DNA of 12,744 nucleotides from Nitrospirae bacterium RBG_13_39_12 (GTDB taxonomy: Bacteria; Nitrospirota; Thermodesulfovibrionia; Thermodesulfovibrionales; SM23-35): contig MHEF01000021.1 in the NCBI GenBank assembly GCA_001805125.1, forward strand, positions 8,740 to 21,483. Reading direction: 5' to 3'. Below, one piece after another: positions 12,409 to 12,744 of the stretch. The notes under the pieces were generated by a model, which saw only the letters and a program-made list of their open reading frames with translations, ran no database searches and was not told where the DNA came from. Numbering within the stretch: the stretch's first letter is position 1; each line of letters starts with the position of its first letter. Both the position numbers and the translations under genes were made by a program.

Positions 12409-12744
12409 ATGGCAAGGAAACCGAGGATAGAGTTTGAAGGTGCATTCTATCACGTAATAACCAGAGGCAATCAAAAGCAAAAGATATTCAGAGACAAGGA
12501 AGACTATCTGAAATATCTTGAGATACTTTCGGGCTACAAGACCAGATACAGATATTCTCTATATTCTTATGTGCTCATGAGCAACCATGTTCACTTGTTG
12601 GTAGAGACTCAAAAGATTCCGCTTTCAAAGATATTGCAAGGGATTAACCAGAGCTACACGGCATATTTCAACAAGAGGTATAAAACAGTGGGACACCTAT
12701 TCCAGGGGAGATACAAAGCCATACTGTGTGACAGGGACGAGTAT
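12409..12744 (+). CDS. Y1/HUH single-strand transposase (RAYT-like), partial
   Basis: The first 112 residues of a transposase of the Y1 (IS200/TnpA-REP) superfamily, which nicks and joins single-stranded DNA through a catalytic tyrosine. The beginning reads MARKPRIEFEGAFYHVITRG, typical of REP-associated members rather than of short IS200 TnpA. The HUH metal-binding motif is H60-V61-H62 in MSNHVHLLVE, and a conserved GHLFQGRYKAI follows at 95-105. The catalytic Tyr, expected some 20-30 residues beyond the window edge, cannot be checked, nor can completeness of the gene. ATG 12409 lacks a ribosome-binding site but has a promoter so close that leaderless expression fits. The element interrupts the integrase fragment on its left. 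Confidence 0.92.
   Translation, partial: MARKPRIEFEGAFYHVITRGNQKQKIFRDKEDYLKYLEILSGYKTRYRYSLYSYVLMSNHVHLLVETQKIPLSKILQGINQSYTAYFNKRYKTVGHLFQGRYKAILCDRDEY

Larger units (their letters stand above)
12354..12744 (+). mobile_element. Y1 (REP-associated / IS200-like) transposase element, left part
   Basis: The element appears to start at about 12354, where the integrase frame breaks, with the conserved terminal block GGGTC-A-GACTTG at 12358-12369 and the TATTG that follows it. It continues through a Y1 transposase gene out of the window. The right end is not visible, so the size and any target duplication cannot be given. Confidence 0.7.

Noticed and set aside
1..12744. CRISPR arrays, rRNA, riboswitches, known toxin-antitoxin pairs
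   Set aside because: I looked for regular spaced repeats, conserved rRNA blocks and classical small paired genes and saw none. The repeats present are the few pairs reported above.

Overview
The window looks like chromosomal sequence from an environmental, probably anaerobic or microaerophilic Gram-negative bacterium. A Nitrospirota-type or Desulfuromonadota/Geobacter-like lineage is my best guess. This rests on gene content only: many two-component proteins, a large secreted multicopper oxidase of the kind known from metal-cycling bacteria, an A-type flavodiiron protein, a small protein with a GxYxGxERRR tail as seen in Geobacter-type genomes, and Y1 transposase elements. No phylogenetic marker is present, so the lineage is inference.

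Layout. 1-690: the last codons of a sensor histidine kinase overlap a complete NarL/LuxR response regulator. 691-1013: no gene; a cluster of small GC hairpins resembling a REP unit. 1014-2700: an apparent three-gene unit with a four-Cys small protein, a receiver-only response regulator, and a soluble histidine kinase whose C-terminus carries a CxxC...CxxC zinc ribbon resembling phage Mu Com. A strong terminator closes it (2771-2807). 2926-6714: a 1262-residue exported multicopper oxidase with all four copper motifs and two C-terminal fibronectin III domains. It is much more GC-rich than its surroundings, is flanked by an 18/20 direct repeat, and ends in its own terminator. 6869-8721: a zinc-ribbon mini-ORF that looks truncated, an unrecognised 105-residue protein, a GxYxGxERRR small protein and a flavodiiron protein, closely packed as one operon. 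8956-10116: a PQQ-type sugar dehydrogenase lipoprotein behind a promoter with an overlapping palindrome.

10151-12744 is an accessory, mobile-element region. A complete tRNA-Leu(UAG) (11558-11642) has a 33-bp perfect copy of its 5' part 1.4 kb upstream. Between the two copies sits one AAA_14/DUF4143 ATPase. Beyond the tRNA lies an antisense tyrosine-recombinase fragment cut off at its N-terminal side exactly where a Y1 (REP-associated/IS200-like) transposase element begins. A related copy of that element's terminal sequence also sits just behind the tRNA fragment, so the same element family appears to have shaped both junctions.

Functionally, the left two thirds suggest signalling next to extracytoplasmic copper-dependent redox chemistry and O2/NO detoxification. 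No sequence evidence ties these genes into a single pathway. The least ordinary observations are the histidine kinase-Com ribbon fusion, the compositionally foreign multicopper oxidase, and the tRNA-bracketed ATPase.
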